In this document: positions 18,607 to 26,631 of the stretch, in pieces | Position numbering within the stretch: the stretch's first letter is position 1 | Layout: each line of letters opens with the position of its first letter | Assembly (NCBI GenBank): GCA_946482565.1 | Contig: CAMLSB010000005.1 | Span: 1 to 33,039 of the forward strand | Reading direction: 5' to 3' | Source of the DNA: an uncultured Lysobacteraceae bacterium | GTDB taxonomy: Bacteria; Pseudomonadota; Gammaproteobacteria; Xanthomonadales; Xanthomonadaceae | DNA: 33,039 nucleotides | Notes under the pieces: generated by a model | Told to the model about the DNA's origin: nothing | Database searches by the model: none | Seen by the model: only the letters and a program-made list of their open reading frames with translations | Translations under genes and position numbers: made by a program

Positions 18607-19494
18607 ATGACCGCCGATACCACCAGGCCGCACGTTTTCGACGCCACCACCGACCGCTTCGAGGCGGACGTCATCCAGCGCTCGATGCAGGTGCCGGTGC
18701 TGGTCGATTTCTGGGCGACCTGGTGCGGGCCGTGCAAGACGCTGGGCCCGATCCTCGAGAAGCTCGCGGCCGAGTACCACGGTGCCTTCGAACTGGCCAA
18801 GGTGGACGTGGACCAGGAACAGCAGCTCGCGGCCGCGTTCCAGATCCGCTCGGTGCCGACGGTGATCCTGGCCAAGGACGGGCAGCTCGTCGACGGCTTC
18901 CCGGGCGTGTTGCCGGAGGGCCAGCTGCGCGAATTCCTGAAGCACCACGGCATCGAGCCGGCGGCCGCGGATGCGGATGACGGGGCGGGCGACGCGGGCG
19001 CCGAGCCGCCGGCGCCGCTGGATCCGCACGCGGAAGTGATGCGCCTGCGCAAGGCCGTCGAGGCCGAACCGGACAACGACGCGCTCAAGCTCGACCTCGC
19101 GCTCGCCCTGCTCGCCACCGGCGGCGCACGCGAAGCGGAAAAGCTGCTCGACGCGCTGCCCGCGAACCTCGCCACCGACGACCGCGCCGTGCGCGCACGC
19201 GCGCGGCTGGGTTTTGCCGCGCTGCTCGAGGACGCGCCCCCGCGCGAAGTGCTCGAAGCCGCCATCGCGTCGGACCCCGCCGACCTGCGCGCGCGCCACC
19301 TCCTCGGCGCGCGCGGCATCGTCTCCGGCGACGCCGAGGCTGGCCTCGAGCAGTTCCTCGAGATGCTGCGCCGCGACCGCAACTTCCAGGACGGCCTGCC
19401 GCGCAAGGCGCTGATCGATGCGTTCCGCGTGGTCGACGACGAGGACCTGGTCGGCCGCTACCGGCGCCGGATGTCGTCGCTGCTGCTGGCCTGA
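18607..19494 (+). CDS. cnoX: CnoX/YbbN-type thioredoxin-TPR chaperedoxin
   Basis: The product has 295 residues: a thioredoxin domain (about 8-115) and a C-terminal TPR-like helical region (about 140-295). The redox motif WATWCGPC is intact, with C40 and C43, and the cis-proline loop is RSVPT. E. coli CnoX (YbbN) has lost one of these cysteines; the Caulobacter protein keeps both, so this one should be redox active. CnoX proteins hold unfolding substrates, form mixed disulfides under oxidative stress and hand clients to GroEL and DnaK. The linker (about 120-140) is rich in Ala, Asp and Pro. The gene diverges from the XRE operon, and the DUF4442 gene follows 27 nt downstream. The symbol follows the architecture. 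Confidence 0.88.
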   Translation: MTADTTRPHVFDATTDRFEADVIQRSMQVPVLVDFWATWCGPCKTLGPILEKLAAEYHGAFELAKVDVDQEQQLAAAFQIRSVPTVILAKDGQLVDGFPGVLPEGQLREFLKHHGIEPAAADADDGAGDAGAEPPAPLDPHAEVMRLRKAVEAEPDNDALKLDLALALLATGGAREAEKLLDALPANLATDDRAVRARARLGFAALLEDAPPREVLEAAIASDPADLRARHLLGARGIVSGDAEAGLEQFLEMLRRDRNFQDGLPRKALIDAFRVVDDEDLVGRYRRRMSSLLLA

Positions 19495-19521
19495 CGTCCG
19501 GCCCCTCGGGAGATCACGCCG

Positions 19522-19983
19522 ATGCGCACCGTTTCCGCGCGCACGCTGCGCCATGTCCTCAACCTGTGGCCGCCGTTCCTGTTCACCGGCATCCACGTCG
19601 CCGCGATCGGCGACGACTTCCGCAGCGCACGCGTGGAGTTGCGCATGCGCCCGTGGAACCGCAACTACGTCGGCACGCATTTCGGCGGCTCGCTGTTCGC
19701 GATGACCGATCCGTTCTGGATGCTGATGGTGCTGCACGCCCTGGGCGACGGCTACATCGTCTGGGACAAGGCGGCGACGATCGACTTCGAGAAGCCCGGA
19801 CGCGGCCCCGTGCACGCGGAGTTCGCGCTCGACGACGCGACGCTGGAGGAACTGCGCGCCGCCGCGGCCGGCGGCGACAAGGTGCTGCGCTGGTTCGACG
19901 CGCCGGTGCGCGATGCCGCCGGCGACGTGGTGGCGATGGTCCGCAAGCAGCTGTACGTGCGCCGCAAGCGCCCGAAGGACTGA
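19522..19983 (+). CDS. DUF4442 hotdog-fold protein, putative thioesterase
   Basis: The product has 153 residues and one hotdog-type domain. The segment NRNYVGTHFGGSLFAMTDPFWMLM (about 47-70) is the central helix with the signature seen in DUF4442 proteins, and the later VWDKAATIDFEKPGRGPVHAEF and VRKQLYVRR strands fit the fold. Relatives are annotated as thioesterases or YiiD C-terminal-like domains, with no firmly known substrate. The start at 19522 follows a GGGAG purine run. It lies 27 nt after cnoX and is likely co-transcribed with it. Confidence 0.82.
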   Translation: MRTVSARTLRHVLNLWPPFLFTGIHVAAIGDDFRSARVELRMRPWNRNYVGTHFGGSLFAMTDPFWMLMVLHALGDGYIVWDKAATIDFEKPGRGPVHAEFALDDATLEELRAAAAGGDKVLRWFDAPVRDAAGDVVAMVRKQLYVRRKRPKD

Positions 19984-20054
19984 CCGGCGGCCGGCGGCGG
20001 CCCTGTCCCGCGTTCGATTCCACATCGCCGCACCACGCGGCCACGGACGTCCCC

Positions 20055-20060
20055 TACAAT
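20055..20060 (+). promoter_or_regulatory. Candidate -10 box TACAAT of a leaderless DUF502 transcript
   Basis: TACAAT matches five of six consensus positions and ends exactly 7 nt before the ATG at 20068 (spacer CGCCGCC). No Shine-Dalgarno is present. The predicted transcription start coincides with the ATG or the base before it. A -35 hexamer is not evident. Confidence 0.55.
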
Positions 20061-20067
20061 CGCCGCC

Positions 20068-20769
20068 ATGCCACCGATCGCCCCCTCCCTGGGACAGCGC
20101 CTGCAGCGCCTGTTCCTCACCGGCCTGCTGACGCTGCTGCCGATCTGGCTGACCTGGGTCGTGGTCAAGTTCGTCTTCGGCCTGCTGTCCGACCTCAGCC
20201 GCCCCGTCGTCGACCCGACGCTGGATTCGCTGGCGGCGCTCGATCCGCGCACGCTCGCCTGGCTGGAGGACCCCTGGGTCGGTACCGCCATCGCGCTGGT
20301 GGCGACGGTCGTGGTGATCCTGCTGGCGGGCTGGCTGGCGCGCCGCGTGTTCGGGCAGCGGATGCTGCGCTGGTTCGAAGCGCTCGTGGCGCGCGTGCCG
20401 CTGGCGAGCACGATCTACGGCAGCGCGCGCAAGCTGCTCGACATCCTGCAGACGCAACCCGACGGCACGCAGCGCGTCGTGCTCATCGACTTCCCGCACG
20501 ACCAGATGAAGTCGGTCGGCTTCGTCACGCGCGTCATCCGCGACCAGGTCACCGGCCGCGAACTCGCCGCGGTGTACGTGCCGACCACGCCGAACCCGAC
20601 GTCGGGCTACCTGGAAATCGTGCCGATCGAGAAAGTCACGCCGACCGACTGGACGGTGGACCAGGCGATGAGCTTCATCATCAGCGGCGGCGCGGTCGCG
20701 CCCGACACGATCCCGTTCACGCCCCCGAATGCCGCCAGGGGCGGCGGTGCGCAGGGACCCGCAGCGTGA
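20068..20769 (+). CDS. DUF502 family membrane protein
   Basis: The product has 233 residues with two membrane segments (about 15-38 and 70-91) and a cytoplasmic or periplasmic C-terminal domain. The N-terminal LFLTGLLTLLPIWLTWVVV, the VPLASTIYGSARKLLDIL segment and VYVPTTPNPTSGYLEIVP are characteristic of DUF502, a widespread family of unknown function also found in plants as LCV-like proteins. The start follows a TACAAT box by 7 nt. The stop overlaps the GTG start of the transporter gene, so the two are translationally coupled. Confidence 0.9.
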   Translation: MPPIAPSLGQRLQRLFLTGLLTLLPIWLTWVVVKFVFGLLSDLSRPVVDPTLDSLAALDPRTLAWLEDPWVGTAIALVATVVVILLAGWLARRVFGQRMLRWFEALVARVPLASTIYGSARKLLDILQTQPDGTQRVVLIDFPHDQMKSVGFVTRVIRDQVTGRELAAVYVPTTPNPTSGYLEIVPIEKVTPTDWTVDQAMSFIISGGAVAPDTIPFTPPNAARGGGAQGPAA

Positions 20770-21560
20770 GCGCCGTGGCCGGCGCCGACGCTTCGCCGCT
20801 TTCCGACCGTTCCACGCGCCTGTTCGTCTTCCTCGCCGCGTTCTTCTGCATCAACGCGGTGATCGCCGAGTTCATCGGCGTCAAGATCTTCGCGCTCGAG
20901 GACACGCTCGGCATCAGGCCGCTGGAATGGAACCTGTTCGGCCAGACCGGCTCGCTCAACTTCACCGCCGGCACGCTGCTGTGGCCGATCGTGTTCATCA
21001 TGACCGACACGGTCAACGAGTATTACGGCAAGCGCGGCGTGCGCTTCATCAGCTGGCTGGCCGCCGGGCTGATCCTGTACGCGTTCGCGTTCGCGTATGC
21101 CGCGATCCACCTTGCGCCCGCGTCCTGGTGGGTCGGCGTGGCGAAGGACCAGGGCGTGCCCGACTACCAGGCCGCGTTCGCCGCGATCTTCGGCCAGGGC
21201 ATGTGGATCATCGGGGGCTCGCTGGTCGCCTTCCTGATCGGGCAGCTGGTGGACGTGCACGTCTTCCATCGCATCCGCAAGCACACCGGCGATCGCCACG
21301 CGTGGTTGCGCGCGACCGGCTCGACCGCGGTCTCGCAGGTGATCGACAGCTTCGTGGTGCTGTACATCGCCTTCGTGATCGGGCCGCAGCACTGGTCGAT
21401 GTCGCTGTTCCTGGCGGTCGGCACGCTCAACTACATCTACAAGATGGGCGCGGCGATCGCGCTGATCCCGCTGCTGTACCTCGCGCGCGGGTGGATCCAC
21501 GCCTACCTCGGCCACGAGCGCGCGCACGCGATGCGCGACCACGCCGCGGCGATGCAGTAG
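20766..21560 (+). CDS. Queuosine precursor transporter, YhhQ/VUT family
   Basis: The product has 264 residues and about six or seven membrane segments. YhhQ-family proteins import queuosine precursors such as preQ0 and preQ1 for tRNA wobble modification. Family features are FFCINAVIAEFIGVKIF, LWPIVFIMTDTVNEYYGKRGVR (the TD-NEYYG element), and RATGSTAVSQVIDSFVVLYIAF. The start is GTG at 20766 in a GTGA overlap with the DUF502 stop; the first ATG comes only after the first helices, so GTG is needed. The N-terminal 17 residues are short and polar. No queuosine synthesis gene is visible nearby. Confidence 0.88.
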   Translation: MSAVAGADASPLSDRSTRLFVFLAAFFCINAVIAEFIGVKIFALEDTLGIRPLEWNLFGQTGSLNFTAGTLLWPIVFIMTDTVNEYYGKRGVRFISWLAAGLILYAFAFAYAAIHLAPASWWVGVAKDQGVPDYQAAFAAIFGQGMWIIGGSLVAFLIGQLVDVHVFHRIRKHTGDRHAWLRATGSTAVSQVIDSFVVLYIAFVIGPQHWSMSLFLAVGTLNYIYKMGAAIALIPLLYLARGWIHAYLGHERAHAMRDHAAAMQ

Positions 21561-21573
21561 GCACGCCGCCGCG

Positions 21574-21813
21574 ATGGCCGGTTTCGAACGCGGGTTGCTG
21601 AAGCGCTGGACCGCCGCCGCCTTCGCGAAGGCGGGCTTCGTGCTGCTTGCGATCGGCGCGCTGCCGATCCTGCTCTACACCTGGCTGGGTCCCGCGAACG
21701 GGAATCCGATCGGCCTCGGGCTGCTGATGGTGGTGCTGGTTCCCGTCGGCTTCCTGCTGCTCGGCATCGCCGCGCTCAAATGGTTGCTCGCGCGGCTGCA
21801 GCAGCAGGATTGA
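21574..21813 (+). CDS. Small hydrophobic membrane protein
   Basis: The product has 79 residues with two membrane helices (about 19-36 and 46-69) and positively charged ends. I do not recognise a family. It lies 13 nt after the transporter gene and ends 6 nt before a T-tract/hairpin terminator that serves the opposite strand. No clear Shine-Dalgarno is seen, but reading-frame context and the clean hydrophobic pattern support a real gene. It may be the last cistron of the DUF502-transporter operon. Confidence 0.65.
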   Translation: MAGFERGLLKRWTAAAFAKAGFVLLAIGALPILLYTWLGPANGNPIGLGLLMVVLVPVGFLLLGIAALKWLLARLQQQD

Positions 21814-21819
21814 GCGACG

Positions 21820-21843
21820 AAAAAAAGGCCGGCAATGCCGGCC
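21820..21843 (-). terminator. Rho-independent terminator of the DEAD-box helicase gene
   Basis: On the minus strand, GGCCGGC and GCCGGCC pair perfectly over 7 bp around a 3-nt loop and are followed by seven T. It lies 30 nt past the helicase stop. In the + direction the same hairpin lacks a T-tract and may still slow transcription from the small membrane-protein gene. Confidence 0.92.
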
Positions 21844-21872
21844 CTCTTCGATGCACGGAATCCGGAAACGGA

Positions 21873-23186
21873 TCAGGCGCGACTGGTGCGACGCGCGCCC
21901 TGCCCGTTCGAACGCTGCTTGGGGCCGGCATGGCCGCTGCGCGCGGCCGGCTTGCCGTGCGGGCGATGCGCGGGACGACCGGCCGGGCGCTGGCCCTGGC
22001 GCTGGCCGCCACCGCCGTTCTTCGGGATCGGCGTGTCGAGGCGGATCGGCTTGCTCGGCGCGTAGCCTTCGACCACGTCCATCTGCAGGTCGACCTTGAG
22101 CATGCGCTGGATCTGGTTCAGCAGGCCACCCTCTTCCGGCGAGACCAGGGACAGTGCCTCGCCCGTCGCGCCGTTGCGGCCGGTGCGACCGATGCGGTGG
22201 ATGTAGTCCTCCGCGACCATCGGCAGGTCGTGGTTGATCACCAGCGGCAGGTCGGGGATGTCGAGCCCGCGCGCGGCGACGTCGGTGGCCACGAGCACGC
22301 GCGCGCGGCCGGCCTTGAACTGGTCGAGCGCCTTCTGGCGCTGCGCCTGGCTCTTGTTGCCGTGGATCGCGACGGCCTTCAGGCCGGCTTCGCCCAGCTG
22401 CTCGGCCAAACGGTTGCAGCCGTGCTTGGTCTTGCCGAACACCAGGACCTGGTCGGTATGGCGCTTGCTGAGGATGTCGATCAGCAGGGCGCGCTTGCGC
22501 GAATTGTCGACCGGGTGCACGCGATGCACGATGGTCTCGGCGATGGTGTTCTGCGCCGCGACCTGCACCTGCTTCGGGTTGCGCATGAACTCGAGCGCGA
22601 GCGCCTTGATGCGCGGCTCGAACGTGGCCGAGAACAGCAGCGTCTGCCGCTCCGCGGGCAGGCGCTGGAGGACGCGCTTGATCGCCGGCAGGAAGCCCAT
22701 GTCGAGCATCCGGTCGGCTTCGTCGAGCACCAGCACTTCGATGGCGTCGAGCTTCACGCTGCCGCGCTCCATGTGGTCGATCAGTCGGCCGGGCGTGGCG
22801 ACGAGGATGTCGGCGCCGCGACGCAGGTTGTCGACCTGCGGGCCCATGCCGGCGCCACCGTAGATGGTGGTCACGTTGAGGTGCAGGTGGCGGTTGAAGG
22901 TCTTGATGCTGTCGGCGACCTGGACCGCGAGTTCGCGGGTCGGCACCAGCACCAGCGCGCGCGGCTTGCGCGGGCCCTTGGCGGGCGTCTGCTTCGACAG
23001 GCGCTGCAGCAGCGGCAGGCCGAAGGCCGCCGTCTTGCCGGTACCGGTCTGGGCGCCGCCCAGCAGGTCATGGCCGGCCAGGGCCAGCGGGATCGCCTGC
23101 GCCTGGATCGGGGTGGGGGCGGTGTACTTGTTTTCGACAAGCGCGCGCAGCAACGCGGGCGAAAGCCCGAGGGTTTCGAACGTCAT
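21873..23186 (-). CDS. rhlE: DEAD-box RNA helicase, RhlE type
   Basis: The product has 437 residues. All helicase motifs are visible: a Q motif near FETLGLSPALL and PTPIQ, motif I AQTGTGKT (45-52), PTRELA, TPGRL, DEAD (155-158), SAT, and in the second RecA domain ATDVAARGLD and HRIGRTGR. A basic, Gly/Arg/Pro-rich tail from about 375 to 437 gives nonspecific RNA binding. RhlE proteins remodel ribosome assembly intermediates and contribute to RNA decay and cold growth. The ATG at 23186 is preceded by GGGAG. The 289-nt region upstream is a long leader or promoter region, common for cold-related helicases. The T-tract terminator follows. Confidence 0.92.
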   Translation of the reverse strand: MTFETLGLSPALLRALVENKYTAPTPIQAQAIPLALAGHDLLGGAQTGTGKTAAFGLPLLQRLSKQTPAKGPRKPRALVLVPTRELAVQVADSIKTFNRHLHLNVTTIYGGAGMGPQVDNLRRGADILVATPGRLIDHMERGSVKLDAIEVLVLDEADRMLDMGFLPAIKRVLQRLPAERQTLLFSATFEPRIKALALEFMRNPKQVQVAAQNTIAETIVHRVHPVDNSRKRALLIDILSKRHTDQVLVFGKTKHGCNRLAEQLGEAGLKAVAIHGNKSQAQRQKALDQFKAGRARVLVATDVAARGLDIPDLPLVINHDLPMVAEDYIHRIGRTGRNGATGEALSLVSPEEGGLLNQIQRMLKVDLQMDVVEGYAPSKPIRLDTPIPKNGGGGQRQGQRPAGRPAHRPHGKPAARSGHAGPKQRSNGQGARRTSRA

Positions 23187-23475
23187 GGCAATGGAACTCC
23201 CTAACGACCCGCGCGATGGCGGGCCTACCCGGAGCGTTCCTTGAACCGCGCTGCGAGCGATCTTGTTGGACGACGCCGGATGCTCCGGGTCGTGCCTGCG
23301 CGACGAAAGGCGTGCGGGGAGAAGGCCGCGGAAGCCGGAAATGCTCCTGAAAGCAGGTCCGGCCGGGCGGCAGGCTTACCAGGAAAACGGATCAGCCGTG
23401 CACAGGACAGGCGGAAGTCTACCCGAAAACACCTGAACAGGTGCCCGGAGCCTCCCGCCCCGCGTCCGGCGGGGG
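23187..23475 (-). promoter_or_regulatory. Long leader/promoter region upstream of rhlE
   Basis: This 289-nt gap holds no convincing gene. On the minus strand it contains, after the terminator of the upstream gene, a TAGACT hexamer (about 23416-23421) as a possible -10, and a CCCGC/GCGGG hairpin (about 23204-23222) shortly upstream of the GGGAG Shine-Dalgarno. If transcription begins near the TAGACT, the leader would exceed 200 nt. Any RNA-based control of the helicase is inference. Confidence 0.4.
23424..23443 (-). terminator. Rho-independent terminator after the GGDEF/EAL gene
   Basis: On the minus strand, CACCTG and CAGGTG pair over 6 bp around two T and are followed by TTTT, 33 nt past the stop. 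A second GC hairpin (CCCCGC/GCGGGG) lies between it and the stop. Confidence 0.72.
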
Positions 23476-25626
23476 CTAGGCCAGCAGGGATTCGAACTCG
23501 CGGGCGTCCATCGGCTTGCCGATCCAGAAGCCCTGGGCGAGGTCGCAGCCGCGCTCGCGCAGGATCTCGTACTGGCCTTCCTTCTCGACGCCCTCGGCCA
23601 CGACGGTGATGCCCAGCGAGTGCGCCATCGCGATGATCGCCGTGGTCAGGGCCAGGTCGTCGGGGTCGCGCAGCATGTCGGAAATGAAGCTGCGATCGAT
23701 CTTGACGCCGTCGGCCGGCACGCGCCGCAGGTGGCTGAGCCCGGAGAAGCCGGTGCCGAAGTCGTCCAGCCACACCTTCACGCCGGTGCTGCGGAGGCGT
23801 TGCAGCAAAGCGCTGACATGCACCTCGTCGCCGAGCACCGCGGTCTCGGTGAGTTCGATGTGCAGTTGCGAGGGCAACAGCCCGGTATCGCGCAGGGTGC
23901 TGGCCACCTGCTGCGGCAGCTCGCCGCTGCGCAGCTGGCGCGGCGACACGTTCACCGACACGAACAGGCCCTCGGCACGCGGATTGTCACGGTGCCAGCG
24001 CATCGCGTCGGCGCAGGCGGTGCGCAGCACTTCGGGTCCGATGCTCTCGATCAGGCCGCTCTGCTCGGCGACGTCGATGAACACCGATGGCGCGATGTTG
24101 CCCTGCTCCGGGTGGTTCCAGCGCAGCAGCGCCTCGGCGCCGACGAGGAAGCCATCGCCCAGCCGGTAGATCGGCTGGTACGCGAGGCTCAGCTCGCCGC
24201 GGCCCCACGCGCCACGCAGGTCCTGCTCCAGGCGCACGCGGCGTTCCACCGCCTGGTCCATCGCGCGGCTGTAGAAGCGATAGCAGTTCTTGCCCGCGAC
24301 CTTGGCCTGGTACATCGCGATGTCGCCGTTCTTCATCAGCGCCGTGGCACCGGCGGCGTCGTCCGGGAACAGGGTGATGCCGATCGAAGTGCCGAGGAAC
24401 ACCTGGCGGCCCTCGACGACGATCGGCCGCGCCAGTTCGGCGACCAGGGTTTCGGCCAGCGCTTCGGCGGGGATGCGCACGTCGCGGCCCTCGCCCCCGC
24501 CCTGCAGGAGGATGACGAATTCGTCGCCGCCGAAGCGCGCGAGCAGCGGTTCGCTGCCGTCGCCCGCACCGCCATGGCGTTCGACGGCGAGCCGGATGCG
24601 ATTGGAGAACTGCACCAGCACCTCGTCGCCCGCGTCGTGGCCGAGCGTGTCGTTGACGCGCTTGAAGTCGTCGATGTCGGCGAACAGGAGCGCCATCTCG
24701 CGCCCGGCGCCGCGCGCCTGCATCAGGCGCTGGTCCAGGCTTTCGCGGAAGGCAAGCCGGTTGGCGAGGCCGGTCAGCGCATCGGTGTAGGCCATGCGCC
24801 GGATCTCGCGGTCGTGCCGCGCGATGCTGTCGCCCATGCGCCCGAATGCGCGCATCAGGTCACCGACCTCGTCGTTGCGCGGGCCGGGCGCCACCGATGC
24901 CTCGAAGTTGCCGGCCTCGATCTCGCGCGCCGCGTCCGCCAGTTCGCGGATCGGCCGCACCAGCACGCGCTGCAGCGCGTAGCTCGCCGCCGCGCCGAGC
25001 GCGACCAGGCCGAGCAGCGCGAACCCGATCCACCACAGGTGGCGCGTGCCGATCGCGCCGATCCGGCGGCCGAGTTCCGTCGAGGCGCGCATCTCGTCGG
25101 CGCGGACGCCATCGAGCGAATAGCCGATGCGCACGCCGCCCAGGCGCTCGTCGCCGACCTTGATCGGGCTCGACACCTCGAGCACGCGGTCGGTCCACTG
25201 CGCATGCACGCCCGGCGCCGACACCGCTTCGTAGGCGAGCGGATCGCGCATCGCCTGGCCGTAGGTCGGGATGTCGCCGGAACCGTCATGGATGATGTCG
25301 CCGTCGTCGTCGTACACCAGCACGTAGCCCACGTCCGGCTGGCGCAGTATGTTGCGGGCGATGACGCCGATCTGGTCGAGGTCGAAGTAGTACAGCGGGT
25401 TCACCAGCGCGTCGGCGACCTGCGCGGCTTGCGCCTGTCCGTGCTCGCGCAGCCGATCGAACAGCAGCTGGTGCATCGCGTCGCGGCTCTGCCGCGCGAC
25501 GTCGGCCTGCATGGCGCCCTGGCGCTGCAGCAGCAGCGCGACCACCGCCAGCATCAGCAGCAGCATCGCGCCGGCCAGCACCGCGAACTTCGCGTGCAGG
25601 CCGCGTGGGCGCCAGCGCAGGTTCAC
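23476..25626 (-). CDS. Membrane GGDEF/EAL cyclic di-GMP enzyme with periplasmic sensor and HAMP
   Basis: The product has 716 residues: transmembrane helix (about 13-33), periplasmic sensor (about 35-195), second helix (197-218), HAMP (219-270), GGDEF (about 280-455) and EAL (about 465-716). The diguanylate cyclase signature GGDEF (366-370) is intact; the RxxD inhibitory site five residues before it is missing (DGSE there). The phosphodiesterase signature EAL (498-500), ELTET, DDFGTG (621-626), the lysine in KIDRSFI, AEGVE and the QGF element are all present, so both activities are possible. The start is GTG at 25626, overlapping the stop of a PhnD-like binding-protein gene (GTGA). That coupling suggests the binding protein feeds this receptor's periplasmic domain. 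The region at 23476 is followed by a terminator. Confidence 0.93.
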   Translation of the reverse strand: MNLRWRPRGLHAKFAVLAGAMLLLMLAVVALLLQRQGAMQADVARQSRDAMHQLLFDRLREHGQAQAAQVADALVNPLYYFDLDQIGVIARNILRQPDVGYVLVYDDDGDIIHDGSGDIPTYGQAMRDPLAYEAVSAPGVHAQWTDRVLEVSSPIKVGDERLGGVRIGYSLDGVRADEMRASTELGRRIGAIGTRHLWWIGFALLGLVALGAAASYALQRVLVRPIRELADAAREIEAGNFEASVAPGPRNDEVGDLMRAFGRMGDSIARHDREIRRMAYTDALTGLANRLAFRESLDQRLMQARGAGREMALLFADIDDFKRVNDTLGHDAGDEVLVQFSNRIRLAVERHGGAGDGSEPLLARFGGDEFVILLQGGGEGRDVRIPAEALAETLVAELARPIVVEGRQVFLGTSIGITLFPDDAAGATALMKNGDIAMYQAKVAGKNCYRFYSRAMDQAVERRVRLEQDLRGAWGRGELSLAYQPIYRLGDGFLVGAEALLRWNHPEQGNIAPSVFIDVAEQSGLIESIGPEVLRTACADAMRWHRDNPRAEGLFVSVNVSPRQLRSGELPQQVASTLRDTGLLPSQLHIELTETAVLGDEVHVSALLQRLRSTGVKVWLDDFGTGFSGLSHLRRVPADGVKIDRSFISDMLRDPDDLALTTAIIAMAHSLGITVVAEGVEKEGQYEILRERGCDLAQGFWIGKPMDAREFESLLA

Positions 25627-26561
25627 TCGACTTCCTTGCGCACGCGCGCCACGCCTTCGCCCAGTTCGCGCAGCGAGGCGTCCGTGGCCGCGTCGATCGG
25701 CAGGAACCGCGTCGTGCCGAAGAACTGCAGCAGCGCCTCGCGCGCATCCGGATCGTTGCCCGCCTCCTCGAGGACCTGGCGCAGGCGTTCGCGCACGCGC
25801 GGGTCGAGGTCGCCGCGCACCATCTCCAGCGCGCGCGGATACGGGCCGCTTTCGGCCACCACGCGGAAATCGTCGCGGTAGGTCGGCGGGATGCGGCGCG
25901 GGTTGTCCCAGTCGAGGTTGCTGATGGTGCCGGCGTCCACGAGGTGCTTGTGGACCCAGGTCGCGATGTTCAGTTCCGAGCGCGCGAAGACGTAGCCGAC
26001 GGAGCCCGGCACCGGCCGGTCCATCGGCGACAGCAGGATCTGCAGCGGCAGGCCGTGCCGGAGCAGCTGCAGCGCCGGCACGATGTACGCGCTCGTGGAC
26101 GAGGTGTTCTGGAAGGCGATGCTGTGGCCGCGCAAGTCGTCGAGCGAGGCGATGCCGCTGTCGCGGCGCACGAACACCAGGCTACGGTAGGTGCCGGCGC
26201 CGTCGCGCTCGGTGAGCAGCAGCGGCTTCGCGCCGGCGCGTTCCTGCAGGCGCATCGCGTTGGCGGAGGTCTCGGTGACCCAGTCGACGCGGCCGCGGCG
26301 CAGGTAGCTGCTCATCTGCTGCGTGTCGCGCGCCATCAGGATCCGGCCTTCGGTGATCCCGACGTCGGCCATGCGCGGCACGACGTAGTCGAGCAGCGGG
26401 CGCAATTGCTCGTAGTGCGCCTTCGGGTCGTCGCTGATGCGTCCCAGGACCAGCACGTGCGGCTCGCCCGCGCGCACCGGCATGGCCGGCAGCAGGGCCG
26501 CGGCCAGGCCAATCAGGCACGACAACAGGTGCGGCGACGTCAGGCGCGGCAGTAGGCGCAC
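25623..26561 (-). CDS. PhnD-like periplasmic substrate-binding protein
   Basis: The product has 312 residues. A signal peptide of about 31 residues (cleavage near VRA-GEP) precedes one periplasmic-binding fold. The segment LRGHSIAFQNTSSTSAYIVPALQLL and the earlier GRVDWVTETSANAM are typical of the phosphate/phosphite/phosphonate (PhnD/SsuA) binding family. No ABC permease or ATPase gene is adjacent; instead the stop overlaps the start of a GGDEF/EAL membrane protein, so a sensory role rather than transport is likely. This is inference. GTG at 26561 is the preferred start, with AGGGGGA 10 nt upstream and a good signal peptide following. trmJ ends 70 nt upstream on the same strand. Confidence 0.85.
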   Translation of the reverse strand: MRLLPRLTSPHLLSCLIGLAAALLPAMPVRAGEPHVLVLGRISDDPKAHYEQLRPLLDYVVPRMADVGITEGRILMARDTQQMSSYLRRGRVDWVTETSANAMRLQERAGAKPLLLTERDGAGTYRSLVFVRRDSGIASLDDLRGHSIAFQNTSSTSAYIVPALQLLRHGLPLQILLSPMDRPVPGSVGYVFARSELNIATWVHKHLVDAGTISNLDWDNPRRIPPTYRDDFRVVAESGPYPRALEMVRGDLDPRVRERLRQVLEEAGNDPDAREALLQFFGTTRFLPIDAATDASLRELGEGVARVRKEVE

Positions 26562-26631
26562 GGCTCGAGATTCCCCCTGGTACTGCAGCCCGCAGCCTAC
26601 TGGAAATGCCGCGACGCCGACACCTGCCGGC

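Noticed and set aside
18469..20499. Minus-strand open frame of 676 codons opposite cnoX and the DUF4442 gene
   Set aside because: It is antisense to two recognisable genes and has no domain or ribosome-binding site.
23620..25881. Plus-strand open frame of 753 codons opposite the GGDEF/EAL gene
   Set aside because: It is a shadow of the minus-strand gene, with no recognisable motif.
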